The notes: a model not told the origin generated them from the sequence alone. A DNA stretch of 64,000 nt from Chryseosolibacter sp964551035 (GCA_964551035.1 CAZKBK010000015.1:1-64000); one strand, 5' to 3'; shown: positions 1-9,189, counted from the first letter of the stretch. Made by a program: numbers and translations.

Positions 1-765
1 CGTTTGATGTTACGCCGTTGGACAAGACTGAATATGTCGATGAGAACTGCGAATTTCTGATACCGGACTACACAATTGAAGCACATGCCCTTGACAACTG
101 TGACGCGGATGTGGCGATTACACAATCTCCTGTGGTAGGGGCGATCGTCTCAGGTCACAATTCCCAACAGGAGATCACCCTAACCGCTACCGATGAAGCG
201 GGGAACACCACCGACTACCTTTTCACGATCACGGTCAAAGACACGATTTCACCCTCGTTTGATGTTACGCCTCCGGACAAGACTGAATATGTCGATGAGA
301 ACTGCGAATTTCTGATACCGGATTACACGGTTGAAGCGCATGCCCTTGACAACTGTGATGCTGATGTGGCGATTTCACAATCTCCGGTGGTAGGGGCGAT
401 CGTCTCAGGTCACAATTCCCAACAGGAGATCACCCTAACCGCTACCGATGAAGCGGGGAACACCACCGACTACCTTTTCACGATCACGGTCAAAGACACG
501 ATTTCACCCTCGTTTGATGTTACGCCTTTGGACAAGACTGAATATGTCGATGAGAACTGTGAATTCCTGATACCGGATTACACGGTTGAAGCGCATGCCC
601 TTGACAACTGTGATGCGGATGTGGTGATTACACAATCTCCTGTGGTAGGAACGATCGTCTCGGGTCACAATTCGGAAATGCAGATCAGGCTTATTGCGAT
701 AGACATCGCGGGCAATAAATCGGAATATTCCTTTCATGTCACGCTCGTTGATACGCTTTCACCGG
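1..765 (+). repeat. Three tandem 255-bp in-frame repeats
   Basis: Units begin at 1, 256 and 511, each opening with CGTTTGATGTTACGCC. The period is exactly 255 bp (85 codons). Units 1 and 2 differ by only a few bases. Unit 3 matches for about 165 bp and then diverges. Because the array starts at the window edge, more copies probably lie upstream. Near identity at the DNA level, unlike the diverged HYR units that follow, points to recent duplication or gene-conversion homogenisation. Confidence 0.95.
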
Positions 766-2720
766 TCCTGGCGAACCCGCCTGAGAACGTTACAGTCTCG
801 GCCTCAATCGCGGCATGTACTGCTAGTGTCTACTGGACACCGCCCACCGCTTCCGACAATTGCGACATCGCCAATTTCAATAGTACACATCAGCCAGGTG
901 ACGAGTTTGCCTTCGGGACCACTACAGTCATTTATACCGCAACAGACAAGAGCGGAAATACTTCAACCTGCGCCTTCACCGTCACCGTTGTCGACGATAC
1001 GGATCCGGTCTTTGTGTGCACCCCGGCTGCTGTTGTCGACGCGTCGGGTTCATGCGATGCACCGGTGACATGGACCCCACCCACAGCAACGGATAACTGT
1101 TCGGTCGTCATCACGAGCACGCATCATCCGGGTGAGTATTTTCCAATAGGGAGAACAGTGGTCACTTACACGGCGACGGACCCTTCCGGCAACACAGCCA
1201 CCTGTAAATTCAACGTTATTGTCCAGGACAAAACCAGCCCCGTGATTCACGATTGCGTTACCGATGACATTTTCGCGAACACCGGGGAATCTTGTGCGGT
1301 GCCTGTGAGCTGGACTCCCCCAACCGCTTCCGACAACTGCGTGGTCACCCTGACCAGCACGCACGAACCAGGCGACAGTTTCCCTCCGGGCGTCACGGAG
1401 GTTGTGTACACTGCCACGGACACCTCAGGGAATGTGGCCACCTGCAGTTTCAGGGTAATTGTTGAAGACAAGACCCCACCGGTGCTCCGGGATTGCGCGT
1501 CGCCGGAAGTTGTGGCTGCCGGCGGCTCCAACTGCCATGCCATCGTGAACTGGACGCCGCCAACCGCCGCCGACAATTGCGGCAATGTGGTTGTTACCTC
1601 GACGCACGCGCCGGGGTCATCCTTTCCTGTAGGCACAACGGTGGTGACATACACAGCGACGGATGCGGCGGGGAACGAAACACAATGCACCTTCAACGTA
1701 GTCGTAGTGGATGAGACTGCGCCCACCTTCTCCGAATGCGTCCATGACGTGTATGCCGAGGCTGGGGCCGGTTGCAACGCGGCGGTGACATGGGACGCAC
1801 CGCAGGTGCAAGACTGCAGCGACATTACCGTCACCAGCAGCCACCGCCCTGGCGATGTATTTTCCGTTGGGGCCACCGAGGTGACCTATATTGCCGTGGA
1901 CCAATCCGGCAACACATCGACCTGCTTGTTCAGTGTCATTGTCGAGGATAAGGACGGGCCGGTCTTTGAGACCTGCCCGGGTGACGTGCGCATTGACGCC
2001 GACGATGCGTGTGAGGCTGTAGTGAGTTGGGTAACGCCTGAAGTATCTGACCCTTGTGAGGTTGTGACACTCGCCAGCAACCGAAACCCCGGTGAGATTT
2101 TTCCGGTGGGAATGACCGAAGTGATCTACACGGCGACCGATGTACATGGGAACGTGTCCACGTGCAGATTCAACGTTGAGGTTACCCAGAACGCTTCTCC
2201 GGTGATCTCGGGATGCCCGGATGACATCCGGTTGAAGGCCGACGGCACGGGTAACGTTCGCGCGGAATGGATTCCGCCGGTGGCAACCGCGCCGTGCGGT
2301 GATGCCGTTCTGACGAGCAATTACGTGCCAGGCGATCCCTTTGGCGTCGGTATCACGGAGGTGATGTACACCGCCACTGACGGCGACGGGAGAACCGCTA
2401 CGTGTTCGTTCAAGGTGGAGGTGGCCTACGATGAAATCCAGTTCGATGTCGTTCCTGTGCTCACGCCCAATGGCGATGGCATCAACGACGTATGGGTACT
2501 GGAGAACATTGAAAAGTTTTCCGACAATGATGTTGTTATCATCGATCGATGGGGGAGCGTGGTGTTTCGCGCGTCGGGTTATAACAACGCCTCCGTTGTC
2601 TGGCGAGGTTTGAATGCCGGGGGAGGGCATGCGCCAACGGGGACTTACTTTTACACCGTGCGCGTGCAGGTCGGCCCGGAATACGTTCAACGGAAAGGTT
2701 TTATTGAACTCGTCAGGTGA
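3..2720 (+). CDS. HYR-repeat secreted protein with T9SS C-terminal domain (5' partial)
   Basis: Large extracellular adhesin-like protein; the frame is open to the window edge, so the true start lies upstream. About 905 codons are visible. They begin with three nearly identical 85-residue units, followed by about seven HYR (immunoglobulin-like hyalin) repeats. Each HYR unit carries a pair of cysteines, the W-T-P-P-T-A-x-D-N-C pattern and a T-Y-T-A-T-D turn. The last ~95 residues read as a gliding-motility-associated C-terminal domain (LTPNGDGINDVW, then DRWG and a final GTYFYTVRV strand), the type B sorting signal of the type IX secretion system. The product is therefore expected to cross the outer membrane through T9SS and be surface-attached or released. 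The stop overlaps the start of the PorP/SprF gene by one base, which suggests coupled translation. Confidence 0.93.
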   Translation, partial: FDVTPLDKTEYVDENCEFLIPDYTIEAHALDNCDADVAITQSPVVGAIVSGHNSQQEITLTATDEAGNTTDYLFTITVKDTISPSFDVTPPDKTEYVDENCEFLIPDYTVEAHALDNCDADVAISQSPVVGAIVSGHNSQQEITLTATDEAGNTTDYLFTITVKDTISPSFDVTPLDKTEYVDENCEFLIPDYTVEAHALDNCDADVVITQSPVVGTIVSGHNSEMQIRLIAIDIAGNKSEYSFHVTLVDTLSPVLANPPENVTVSASIAACTASVYWTPPTASDNCDIANFNSTHQPGDEFAFGTTTVIYTATDKSGNTSTCAFTVTVVDDTDPVFVCTPAAVVDASGSCDAPVTWTPPTATDNCSVVITSTHHPGEYFPIGRTVVTYTATDPSGNTATCKFNVIVQDKTSPVIHDCVTDDIFANTGESCAVPVSWTPPTASDNCVVTLTSTHEPGDSFPPGVTEVVYTATDTSGNVATCSFRVIVEDKTPPVLRDCASPEVVAAGGSNCHAIVNWTPPTAADNCGNVVVTSTHAPGSSFPVGTTVVTYTATDAAGNETQCTFNVVVVDETAPTFSECVHDVYAEAGAGCNAAVTWDAPQVQDCSDITVTSSHRPGDVFSVGATEVTYIAVDQSGNTSTCLFSVIVEDKDGPVFETCPGDVRIDADDACEAVVSWVTPEVSDPCEVVTLASNRNPGEIFPVGMTEVIYTATDVHGNVSTCRFNVEVTQNASPVISGCPDDIRLKADGTGNVRAEWIPPVATAPCGDAVLTSNYVPGDPFGVGITEVMYTATDGDGRTATCSFKVEVAYDEIQFDVVPVLTPNGDGINDVWVLENIEKFSDNDVVIIDRWGSVVFRASGYNNASVVWRGLNAGGGHAPTGTYFYTVRVQVGPEYVQRKGFIELVR

Positions 2721-3655
2721 TGGCACGAAACGGTTCATGGGCAGTATCGCTGCACCTGCTGATGCTCGGTGCGTTGCTGGCATGCCCGGCATCCACGCAA
2801 GGGCAACAGCGCATGCAGTTTACGCAATACATGTTCAATGGGCTGGTGATCAACCCCGCTTATGCAGGCAGCGACGACGCGCTGAGCCTCACCTTTATCC
2901 AGCGCAGCCAGTGGGCGGATGTACCGAATGCGCCCACCACGCAGACGTTTTCAGCACACACCTTGTTTGGACAGAAACACATTGGTCTGGGCCTCTCCGT
3001 GGTATCCGACAGGATCGGCGTTCACGAAGACCTCAGCGCGCAGACGAACTACGCGTATCATCTCAAAGTCGGCGCCAACGCCCGCCTGTCGATGGGAATA
3101 CTGGCGGGCTTTCACAAGAGAACATCGGACTATGCGTCATTGGTAGGAACCGATCACTACGATCCGCAGCTGTTGAATCCAATCATATCGCATACATTTG
3201 TGGATTTCGGCGCGGGGCTGTATTTCAGGAATGAGCGGCTTAGATTGGGATTCTCAGCGCCCGAACTTATTCCGGCAACGTATGCCTTCAACGACTCTGT
3301 CTCCATCAGGATGAGCAAGACAAACTTTTTCTTTCTGGCGGCCTATCGGCTCCGTGTGGCGCCCAGCCTGGAAGTTGAGCCGGGTTTTCTGGTTAAATAC
3401 CTTCCCGGGCTTCCGGTTTCTTTTGATGTGAATATCAATTTCATCTTTCAGGAAGTGCTGACTGCAGGGATTTCCTATCGAAAGCGCGAGTCGCTCGACG
3501 TTTTGTTGAGGGCGCAGGCGACGGGACAACTGCAGTTCGGTTATGCCTTCGATTACCCGATCGGGGAGGTGAGCCGGCTGAGCAATGGATCGCACGAGTT
3601 GATGATCAACTATATCTTTCAGTACAAGCGTAAACGGGTAATGTCTCCAAGATGA
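2720..3655 (+). CDS. PorP/SprF family type IX secretion membrane protein
   Basis: Outer-membrane beta-barrel protein of about 311 residues, the usual size for PorP/SprF proteins. These work with T9SS and are often encoded next to the large CTD protein whose export or surface attachment they serve. A signal peptide (hydrophobic core, cleavage near TQGQQ) precedes the family hallmark F-T-Q-Y-M-F-N-x-L-x-I-N-P-A-Y-A-G-S. The C-terminal half alternates short beta strands and ends in aromatic or basic residues. The ATG at 2720 overlaps the preceding TGA by one base; a GTG at 2717 is the alternative. The gene is coupled downstream by a 4-base overlap. Confidence 0.92.
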   Translation: MARNGSWAVSLHLLMLGALLACPASTQGQQRMQFTQYMFNGLVINPAYAGSDDALSLTFIQRSQWADVPNAPTTQTFSAHTLFGQKHIGLGLSVVSDRIGVHEDLSAQTNYAYHLKVGANARLSMGILAGFHKRTSDYASLVGTDHYDPQLLNPIISHTFVDFGAGLYFRNERLRLGFSAPELIPATYAFNDSVSIRMSKTNFFFLAAYRLRVAPSLEVEPGFLVKYLPGLPVSFDVNINFIFQEVLTAGISYRKRESLDVLLRAQATGQLQFGYAFDYPIGEVSRLSNGSHELMINYIFQYKRKRVMSPR

Positions 3656-5280
3656 AGCACTTCGGAATTGGAACAATCATCCTGATAGCCGCCTTTACCT
3701 TTCCGGTTGTGGCAGCGTTTGGACAGGAGAGTGTCTTTGGCCTGTTAAAGAAGGATATGAGGCTCGCCGGGGAGTATTTTGCCCAGGGTCGTTATCGCGA
3801 TGCCCTTGACCTCTATCTGCCCTCCGCGCAGAAGGATGATGATGGTGATCCGGAGGTGAATTTGAAGATAGCAAGGTGCTACTATGAGTTGCGGCAATAC
3901 CGCGAGGCGGTGAATTGGTACGCGCGGGCTCCTGTTGACTCTCGCCCGGATGCGATGTTCCGGTGCGCCGAAGCGCATTCGGCCCTGGCACAATATGAGG
4001 CGGCAATTGAAGGGTACCGGAAATATCTTGAGTCAAGACCTGACGATGTACTGGTCACTCGGAAGATGTGGCAACTGCAGAACGTTAACTACCTGTTTGA
4101 AGATTCCATCCACTACGCGGTACGCGGTGTCACGTTCAACACAGCGGCTGCGGAACTTTGCCCCGTACCCTTCAACAAAGGGGTGCTCTTCATGTCGAAC
4201 CGGAGGCAGGCCCGGGCTATCAGTCAAATTGACGCTCGCTCCCAGGCGCCCTTCTATAAACTTTACTATGCGCCGCACTATGCGGATACCATTACGTTTT
4301 CCGGATATCACTACATGGATGCGGAACCCTTTAAGCTCGACATTCCTTCAAGGTACAATGCCGGCCCCGTGCGGTTTTATGCGAATGAAACGAAGATGGT
4401 TTATGTGTCGAATAGCCCGAGAGCAGCCGACGACGGGTCAAGGACGCTGCAACTTTTCTTCGCTGAAAAAACGGACCGTAGATGGAAGTTTTCCGGTCAT
4501 TTTCCTTACAACAGCCTTGTTCATTCGATCAGCGATCCTGCAATCAATGAAACAGGAACGGTCCTGTATTTTTCTTCGGATCGGGATGGCGGCTTTGGTG
4601 GAAGAGACATTTACCGGTGCGAATTTCTCAACGGACGATGGACGGAGCCCCTCAATCTCGGAGACCATGTCAACACGCCCTACGATGAAGTTTTCCCGTA
4701 TTTGCAACATGGCACCACCCTCTATTTTTCTTCCAATGGTCACGCCGGCCTTGGAGGCCTGGACATTTTCAAGGTCCAGGTGGACGGGACGACATTTGGC
4801 GAGGTCACGAATCTGGGCTACCCGCTAAACACAAACTTCGACGAGTTCGGTATCGTGCTTGATTCGCTCAGCACCCATGGTTACCTCACATCGAACAGAA
4901 CCAATGGCGGGATGGACGACGATATTTATGAGTTCGACATGGATGTGCAGACGTATCCCCTTGTGCTCAATGGCGTTATCAGCTTCAAGCAATTCAGTTG
5001 GAGCGACTCGACACAGTTGAGGCCATTCGCCCATGCGAAATTGTACGTGATCGATAACCTGAGAAATCTTACCGTGGATACGTATGAAGCGGACTCGAGT
5101 GGGCGTTTTGTGCTGCGCATTCCGTATTTTAGCAAATACAAAATACGCGTGGTCGGGGCTGACAATGAAGAGAATGTGGTAAGCCTTGAGATCCCCAAAC
5201 ACCGAAAGGCGGAAGCGCGCCATGAGGTCGTGGTAGTAAAGGACCCTTTCGCCCAAAATCAAAGCACGATAATACGATGA
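3652..5280 (+). CDS. TPR and PD40 beta-propeller envelope protein
   Basis: Predicted periplasmic or outer-membrane-associated protein of 542 residues with a signal peptide. Residues about 30-145 form tetratricopeptide helices (Y-F-A-Q-G-R-Y-R-D-A-L-D-L-Y and two further units). Residues about 165-425 contain WD40-like PD40 repeats with strands such as G-T-V-L-Y-F-S-S-D-R-D-G-G-F-G-G-R-D-I-Y and an LGxxxNTxxDE turn. The last ~100 residues resemble a carboxypeptidase-regulatory-like beta sandwich. It resembles PorE-type T9SS proteins in order but has no OmpA peptidoglycan-binding domain. The ATGA overlap with the PorP gene, and another with the kinase gene, place it in the same operon. Confidence 0.85.
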   Translation: MKHFGIGTIILIAAFTFPVVAAFGQESVFGLLKKDMRLAGEYFAQGRYRDALDLYLPSAQKDDDGDPEVNLKIARCYYELRQYREAVNWYARAPVDSRPDAMFRCAEAHSALAQYEAAIEGYRKYLESRPDDVLVTRKMWQLQNVNYLFEDSIHYAVRGVTFNTAAAELCPVPFNKGVLFMSNRRQARAISQIDARSQAPFYKLYYAPHYADTITFSGYHYMDAEPFKLDIPSRYNAGPVRFYANETKMVYVSNSPRAADDGSRTLQLFFAEKTDRRWKFSGHFPYNSLVHSISDPAINETGTVLYFSSDRDGGFGGRDIYRCEFLNGRWTEPLNLGDHVNTPYDEVFPYLQHGTTLYFSSNGHAGLGGLDIFKVQVDGTTFGEVTNLGYPLNTNFDEFGIVLDSLSTHGYLTSNRTNGGMDDDIYEFDMDVQTYPLVLNGVISFKQFSWSDSTQLRPFAHAKLYVIDNLRNLTVDTYEADSSGRFVLRIPYFSKYKIRVVGADNEENVVSLEIPKHRKAEARHEVVVVKDPFAQNQSTIIR

Positions 5281-7388
5281 GGTTCAACGCGGACGGCGAC
5301 AGAAGGAAGATGGCAGCCACAGCACGGGTTTGGGCAGCGTGCCTGGTGCTGGCTTCTCTTATGTTTTCGGCTGCGCAGGGACAACAGTTGGTGCAGGTGA
5401 AAACATTCAACGAGGATCTTAAGCCGTATCCTGGTCTTGAAATTTCAATCAACAACGACGCGTTTTTTGCGATGAACGGCAAAGGGGTGGCGTTTGTGGA
5501 ATTTACCGATGCCCACCTTCCCATCAAAACGATCAGGGTCAGAAATGAAGAACTGGAAGCCGCGTCCTGGAATTACGCGAAAGGCACGCTTGAGATCATT
5601 GTACGGAAAAAGAGTTACAAGGTCGTTCCCGTTTTTGTTTTCGATCATCTTGGTGAACCTCTTAAAGACACTCCCATGACGTTCCGCGGAACGAAGGAGG
5701 TCAACCTTCGGACGGATGCGGACGGAAAAGTGGAGTTGTTGTTTGCCGTCAACGATCACATCACGGGCGCCGATCAGTTTCGGATAAAGGGGTACCGGAT
5801 ATTGAGGCTGGAACTCGGCGGCGAACGAAATGCCCTGTTTGTGGAACGGATTGCGGAGCCCCCCGTCACCGCGCTGGCGCAAGAACCGAAGCCGGAAATC
5901 GCCAGTGAGTACTTCAAGGATTTTGACCTGTCAAAGATCGATTCCATTCAGTCGTTGACCGCCTTCTATGCTATTTTTAAGAACTATTCCGTCAGCGATC
6001 TGAATACCGACGTTAAGAAAAAACTCGATGAGAAGCTGAATGAACTCGTGGGCGAACTGCAGGACTCCATTCGCCGCAGTCGCGAGGCGTTCGTGGGAAG
6101 TATATCGGATTCGTCGTTTGTCATTGACGACATCAGGAACCTGATCGGCCAGGCGGAGGTCGAGAGCAGCATTCTGATCGATCAGCGACGCGAGTTTGAT
6201 GAAAAGTTTCAAATCATCAATGAAAAGATTGAAGCTGCCGGTGACAACATGGACGAGGCTACCCGGACGATCCTTCTCTCTGACCTGACTCGACTGGAGC
6301 GGCTGCTGACTGAAAACGAGAGTCGGTTTTATAAAAACCAGAACGACTACCGATCAATTCTGAATTCGCTCAAAGAGCGATTTTTCCACATTGACGTCCT
6401 GGAAAATAAGTTGTCGCAAAGTGAAGCGCAACGTCTCGAGGAGCGGCGCATCTTCAGAGAACGGTTGCTGATGACCATTGGAATCGCGTCGCTCTTCGCG
6501 CTGATGGCGCTCCTTCTGGTATACTTCGCGCTTAAACTGCGCAAGCGCAAGCGGGAACTCGAGGTTGCGCACCTCGAGGTTAAACGGATCAATGAGAACC
6601 TGGAAGGCCTGGTTCAAGAACGTACGAAGATGCTGATCGATACCAACCGGGAACTTGATCTTTTCCTTTATAAGGCATCGCACGACCTGCGTTCGCCGGT
6701 AACGTCGATCATCGGCCTGTGTAATATCGCCGCACACCTCAACAACGGGAACGATACGAAGGAGCTGTTCGAAAAAGCGGGACAAACCGCCCTCGCAATG
6801 GATAAGCTGCTCCGAAAACTCCGGATTATCAGCGAGGTCAACCAGCCAGGACATTTTACATCGATCGATCTGTTGCCCTTGATGGAAAATCTTCGCGACC
6901 GCTTTCAGGGTTTTATCGCTGGCAAGAACATTCAAGTTGAAATCCTTTGTCCTCCGGATTTGAGTTTTTACTCGAATGCCACGCTGACTGAGGCCATCTT
7001 GCAGGCATTGTTTGAGAATGCGTTGTTCTACAGTACGCTCGGAGACACAACGCCAAAGGTTGGGTTTTCCGCGACGCTAGCCGGCGACCACCTGGAGGTA
7101 TCGGTTCGGGATAATGGGATCGGCATCGGCGACGACATCCGGTCCAATATTTTCGATATGTTCTTTATCGGAAATGAACGGTCGAAGGGAAATGGGCTTG
7201 GGTTGTACATTGTCGACAAGGCTGTTCAGGCATTGAAGGGCAACATTGTTCTTGATACGATGCCGGGTTCCTACACGCGGTTCGTGATCACCATTCCGAT
7301 TCGGTCTGCGCTGCGCACCGTCGAGCCGGGTGAGGTTGATAGATCTTTACCCGAGCGGCGGGTCTTTGCCGAAGCGCAACCGCAATAA
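5277..7388 (+). CDS. Membrane sensor histidine kinase
   Basis: 703-residue sensor kinase. A signal-like N-terminus is followed by a periplasmic part of about 370 residues: a beta-rich region, then a long coiled coil at about 220-390. One membrane helix lies at about residues 397-420, followed by a short cytoplasmic coiled coil. The HisKA H-box is Y-K-A-S-H-D-L-R-S-P with His469. The HATPase has an N-box (E-N-A-L-F-Y-S) and G-boxes DNGIGIG and GNGLGL. No receiver domain is attached and no response regulator is adjacent. The 4-base overlap with the PD40 gene and the terminator directly after it make it the last gene of the T9SS operon. A role in sensing envelope or adhesin status is inferred from context only. 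Confidence 0.93.
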   Translation: MRFNADGDRRKMAATARVWAACLVLASLMFSAAQGQQLVQVKTFNEDLKPYPGLEISINNDAFFAMNGKGVAFVEFTDAHLPIKTIRVRNEELEAASWNYAKGTLEIIVRKKSYKVVPVFVFDHLGEPLKDTPMTFRGTKEVNLRTDADGKVELLFAVNDHITGADQFRIKGYRILRLELGGERNALFVERIAEPPVTALAQEPKPEIASEYFKDFDLSKIDSIQSLTAFYAIFKNYSVSDLNTDVKKKLDEKLNELVGELQDSIRRSREAFVGSISDSSFVIDDIRNLIGQAEVESSILIDQRREFDEKFQIINEKIEAAGDNMDEATRTILLSDLTRLERLLTENESRFYKNQNDYRSILNSLKERFFHIDVLENKLSQSEAQRLEERRIFRERLLMTIGIASLFALMALLLVYFALKLRKRKRELEVAHLEVKRINENLEGLVQERTKMLIDTNRELDLFLYKASHDLRSPVTSIIGLCNIAAHLNNGNDTKELFEKAGQTALAMDKLLRKLRIISEVNQPGHFTSIDLLPLMENLRDRFQGFIAGKNIQVEILCPPDLSFYSNATLTEAILQALFENALFYSTLGDTTPKVGFSATLAGDHLEVSVRDNGIGIGDDIRSNIFDMFFIGNERSKGNGLGLYIVDKAVQALKGNIVLDTMPGSYTRFVITIPIRSALRTVEPGEVDRSLPERRVFAEAQPQ

Positions 7389-7461
7389 TTTCTTCCTGCT
7401 CTTTTTTTGATGTGAGGCAACCGCGTGGGCCCTTTCGTTGTAAGGGCTGTCACGGGCTGTG

Positions 7462-7514
7462 CCGGCGATTGTCAGCATGTCCATTTTATGGTGACAGGAA
7501 GTCGCCGGTTTTTT
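7462..7514 (+). terminator. Intrinsic terminator of the T9SS/sensor operon
   Basis: CCGGCGA at 7462-7468 pairs with TCGCCGG at 7502-7508, and an inner stem TGTCA/TGACA (7470-7474 with 7492-7496) extends it. Six T residues follow at 7509-7514. A second, smaller hairpin without a T-tract (GCCCTT/AAGGGC, 7429-7447) precedes it. Confidence 0.8.
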
Positions 7515-7536
7515 GAACATTAAACATAAAACGAAC

Positions 7537-8358
7537 ATGAAAAAAGCATCCATCAAGATTATGGCGTTGGCCATGTGCTTCTTTTGGGCTTGTGACGACA
7601 GTGAAGAGGGGCCTCAAATCGTCGCCTCGGAGGAGTATGCGCTTTCATCGGTAAGCGATCCCGCAATCAGCGGGACGGTAACATTTGGAAAGCGTTCCGA
7701 CGACAAGACCGTGATAACCATAGCGTTGGAAGGAACGCAGACTGGAGGAGATCACCCTGCGCACATTCACGCGAACAGCGCGGCGGAAGGCGGCGGTATT
7801 GTGCTTGACCTTACCAATGTCGACGGCGCGACGGGAATGAGTGAGACCATCGTAGAAACGCTGAACGATGGGACACCGGTCTCGTACGAAGAACTTCTCG
7901 AGTTCGACGGGTACGTCAATGTGCATGAAAGCCCCGCGAATTTGCCCACGCTCGTTGCACAGGGCGACATTGGCCAGAACGAACTGACCGGTGAAAATGT
8001 CGTCTATACGTTGAACGCGGTTTCCGATCCGGAAATCAGCGGCACAGCAACGTTCGCGCAGCGGAAGAACGGGACCACGCTCGTTACCCTGGCGATGACC
8101 GGCACGCAGGACGGTGGTGATCACCCTGCCCACATCCATGCGAACGATGCGGCCAGCGGGGGGCCAATCGTCCTTGATTTCAACAACGTCAGCGGCGCAA
8201 CGGGCACGAGCCGTACCAGCGTGTCCGCACTCAACGACGGCACGCCGATCACCTATGACGAGTTGCTCGTTTTTGATGGGTACATCAATGTTCACCTGAG
8301 TCCTACGCAGTTGGCCACCCTCATCGGACAGGGAAATATTGGCGCCAATGCCCAATAG
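7537..8358 (+). CDS. Lipoprotein with two CHRD domains
   Basis: Exported lipoprotein of about 273 residues. The ATG at 7537 (MKKASIK) gives a clean lipoprotein signal ending W-A-C with Asp after the Cys; an earlier in-frame codon at 7513 adds eight unlikely residues. The mature part is two homologous units of about 120 residues. Each has the CHRD features: an opening S-x-P-x-I-S-G-T-x-T-F strand, a G-D-H-P-A-H-I-H-A-N core and an F-D-G-Y-x-N-V-H end. CHRD domains occur in chordin and in bacterial surface proteins; no enzymatic role is established. The conserved His residues could bind metal (inference). It is flanked by terminators on both sides, so it is probably monocistronic. Confidence 0.88.
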   Translation: MKKASIKIMALAMCFFWACDDSEEGPQIVASEEYALSSVSDPAISGTVTFGKRSDDKTVITIALEGTQTGGDHPAHIHANSAAEGGGIVLDLTNVDGATGMSETIVETLNDGTPVSYEELLEFDGYVNVHESPANLPTLVAQGDIGQNELTGENVVYTLNAVSDPEISGTATFAQRKNGTTLVTLAMTGTQDGGDHPAHIHANDAASGGPIVLDFNNVSGATGTSRTSVSALNDGTPITYDELLVFDGYINVHLSPTQLATLIGQGNIGANAQ

Positions 8359-9181
8359 TCTGTCCGCTGGGCGTGCAAAAACCGTGATCTTCCTAAATCA
8401 CGGTTTTTTGTTTTTATCCGGCGTTGTGTTGGCCGTCGTGGTTGAGGGTTGCGTCTACCATGCGCTTCCGGAACCGGTTAATTGTGACAACGACCCGGTG
8501 ATCGTGGACATTCTTTCCGTGTCGGACACGGAATGCGGGCTGAGCAGTGGGAGGATTGAAATCTCAGCAACGGGGGGATTGCCGCCCTGGCAGTACAAAC
8601 TCGGTGAAGGGAACCTACAGCCGGGCGGATTCTTTGACGACCTTCGGGCGGGGACCTATGTCATTACGGTGATCGATTCGCGCGGGTGCTCCGGGCTCGT
8701 TGAGGTGGCGGTGAAGAATGCCACAGGCCTCAATGTAGCGGTTGACGCGACACCGTCAGGCTGCCGAACGAATGACGGTGCCATCACCGTGCATGCATCG
8801 GGCGGCGCGCCGCCGTACCGCTACAGCCTGGATGGTGCGGACCTTGCCGGATTGAATATGTTCGGCAACCTGGGTCAGGGTGCGCATAGCCTGCGCATTG
8901 TGGACGAGGAAGGCTGTGAGGTTGTGCAGGAAGTGCTCGTGCCGTCGGGTGTCTCCTTTGTGGGAACCGTGCGTCCGGTCATCGAGGCCAACTGCGCTGT
9001 GACAGGTTGCCATAACGGCACTCAGTTTCCCGACCTGAGGTCCTTTCTCGTGATCCGGGAGTATGCCAGCCTGATCAAAGTCCAGGTCGTGTCCCGCAAC
9101 ATGCCTTTGGAGGGCACGCTCAGCGAGAACGAAATCCGGGCCATCGCATGTTGGGTTGACGATGGCGCACCCGATAACTGA
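8348..9181 (+). CDS. SprB-repeat lipoprotein with C-terminal CX4CH haem-like motif
   Basis: About 277 residues. Two SprB-like repeats (about 45-200) show the S-G-x-I-x-I-x-A-x-G-G-x-P-P-Y/W-x-Y pattern typical of Bacteroidota surface proteins. The last ~70 residues contain N-C-A-V-T-G-C-H, a CX4CH motif, followed by a distal Met (N-M-P-L) and A-C-W-V-D-D-G-A-P-D-N. This resembles small c-type cytochrome domains found at the ends of Bacteroidota lipoproteins. The start is uncertain. ATG 8348 overlaps the CHRD gene and reads through the terminator, giving an n-region with Arg and Lys and a Cys at about residue 35 (lipobox V-E-G-C is weak). TTG 8408, just past the hairpin, is the alternative. 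Confidence 0.75.
   Translation: MPNSLSAGRAKTVIFLNHGFLFLSGVVLAVVVEGCVYHALPEPVNCDNDPVIVDILSVSDTECGLSSGRIEISATGGLPPWQYKLGEGNLQPGGFFDDLRAGTYVITVIDSRGCSGLVEVAVKNATGLNVAVDATPSGCRTNDGAITVHASGGAPPYRYSLDGADLAGLNMFGNLGQGAHSLRIVDEEGCEVVQEVLVPSGVSFVGTVRPVIEANCAVTGCHNGTQFPDLRSFLVIREYASLIKVQVVSRNMPLEGTLSENEIRAIACWVDDGAPDN
8377..8409 (+). terminator. Perfect 12-bp intrinsic terminator
   Basis: AAAAACCGTGAT (8377-8388) pairs perfectly with ATCACGGTTTTT (8397-8408) around an 8-base loop, ending in a run of T. It lies 19 bases after the CHRD stop codon and is the natural terminator of that gene. It also sits inside the 5' part of the next reading frame. Confidence 0.88.
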
Positions 9182-9189
9182 GCGGTCGT

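Noticed and set aside
1..765. Direct repeats as a possible CRISPR array
   Set aside because: The units are 255 bp, contiguous, in frame and coding, without spacers.
1617..2792. 391-codon open frame on the minus strand
   Set aside because: It is fully antisense to the HYR protein; the low stop density follows from GC-rich repetitive codons and the sequence resembles no protein.
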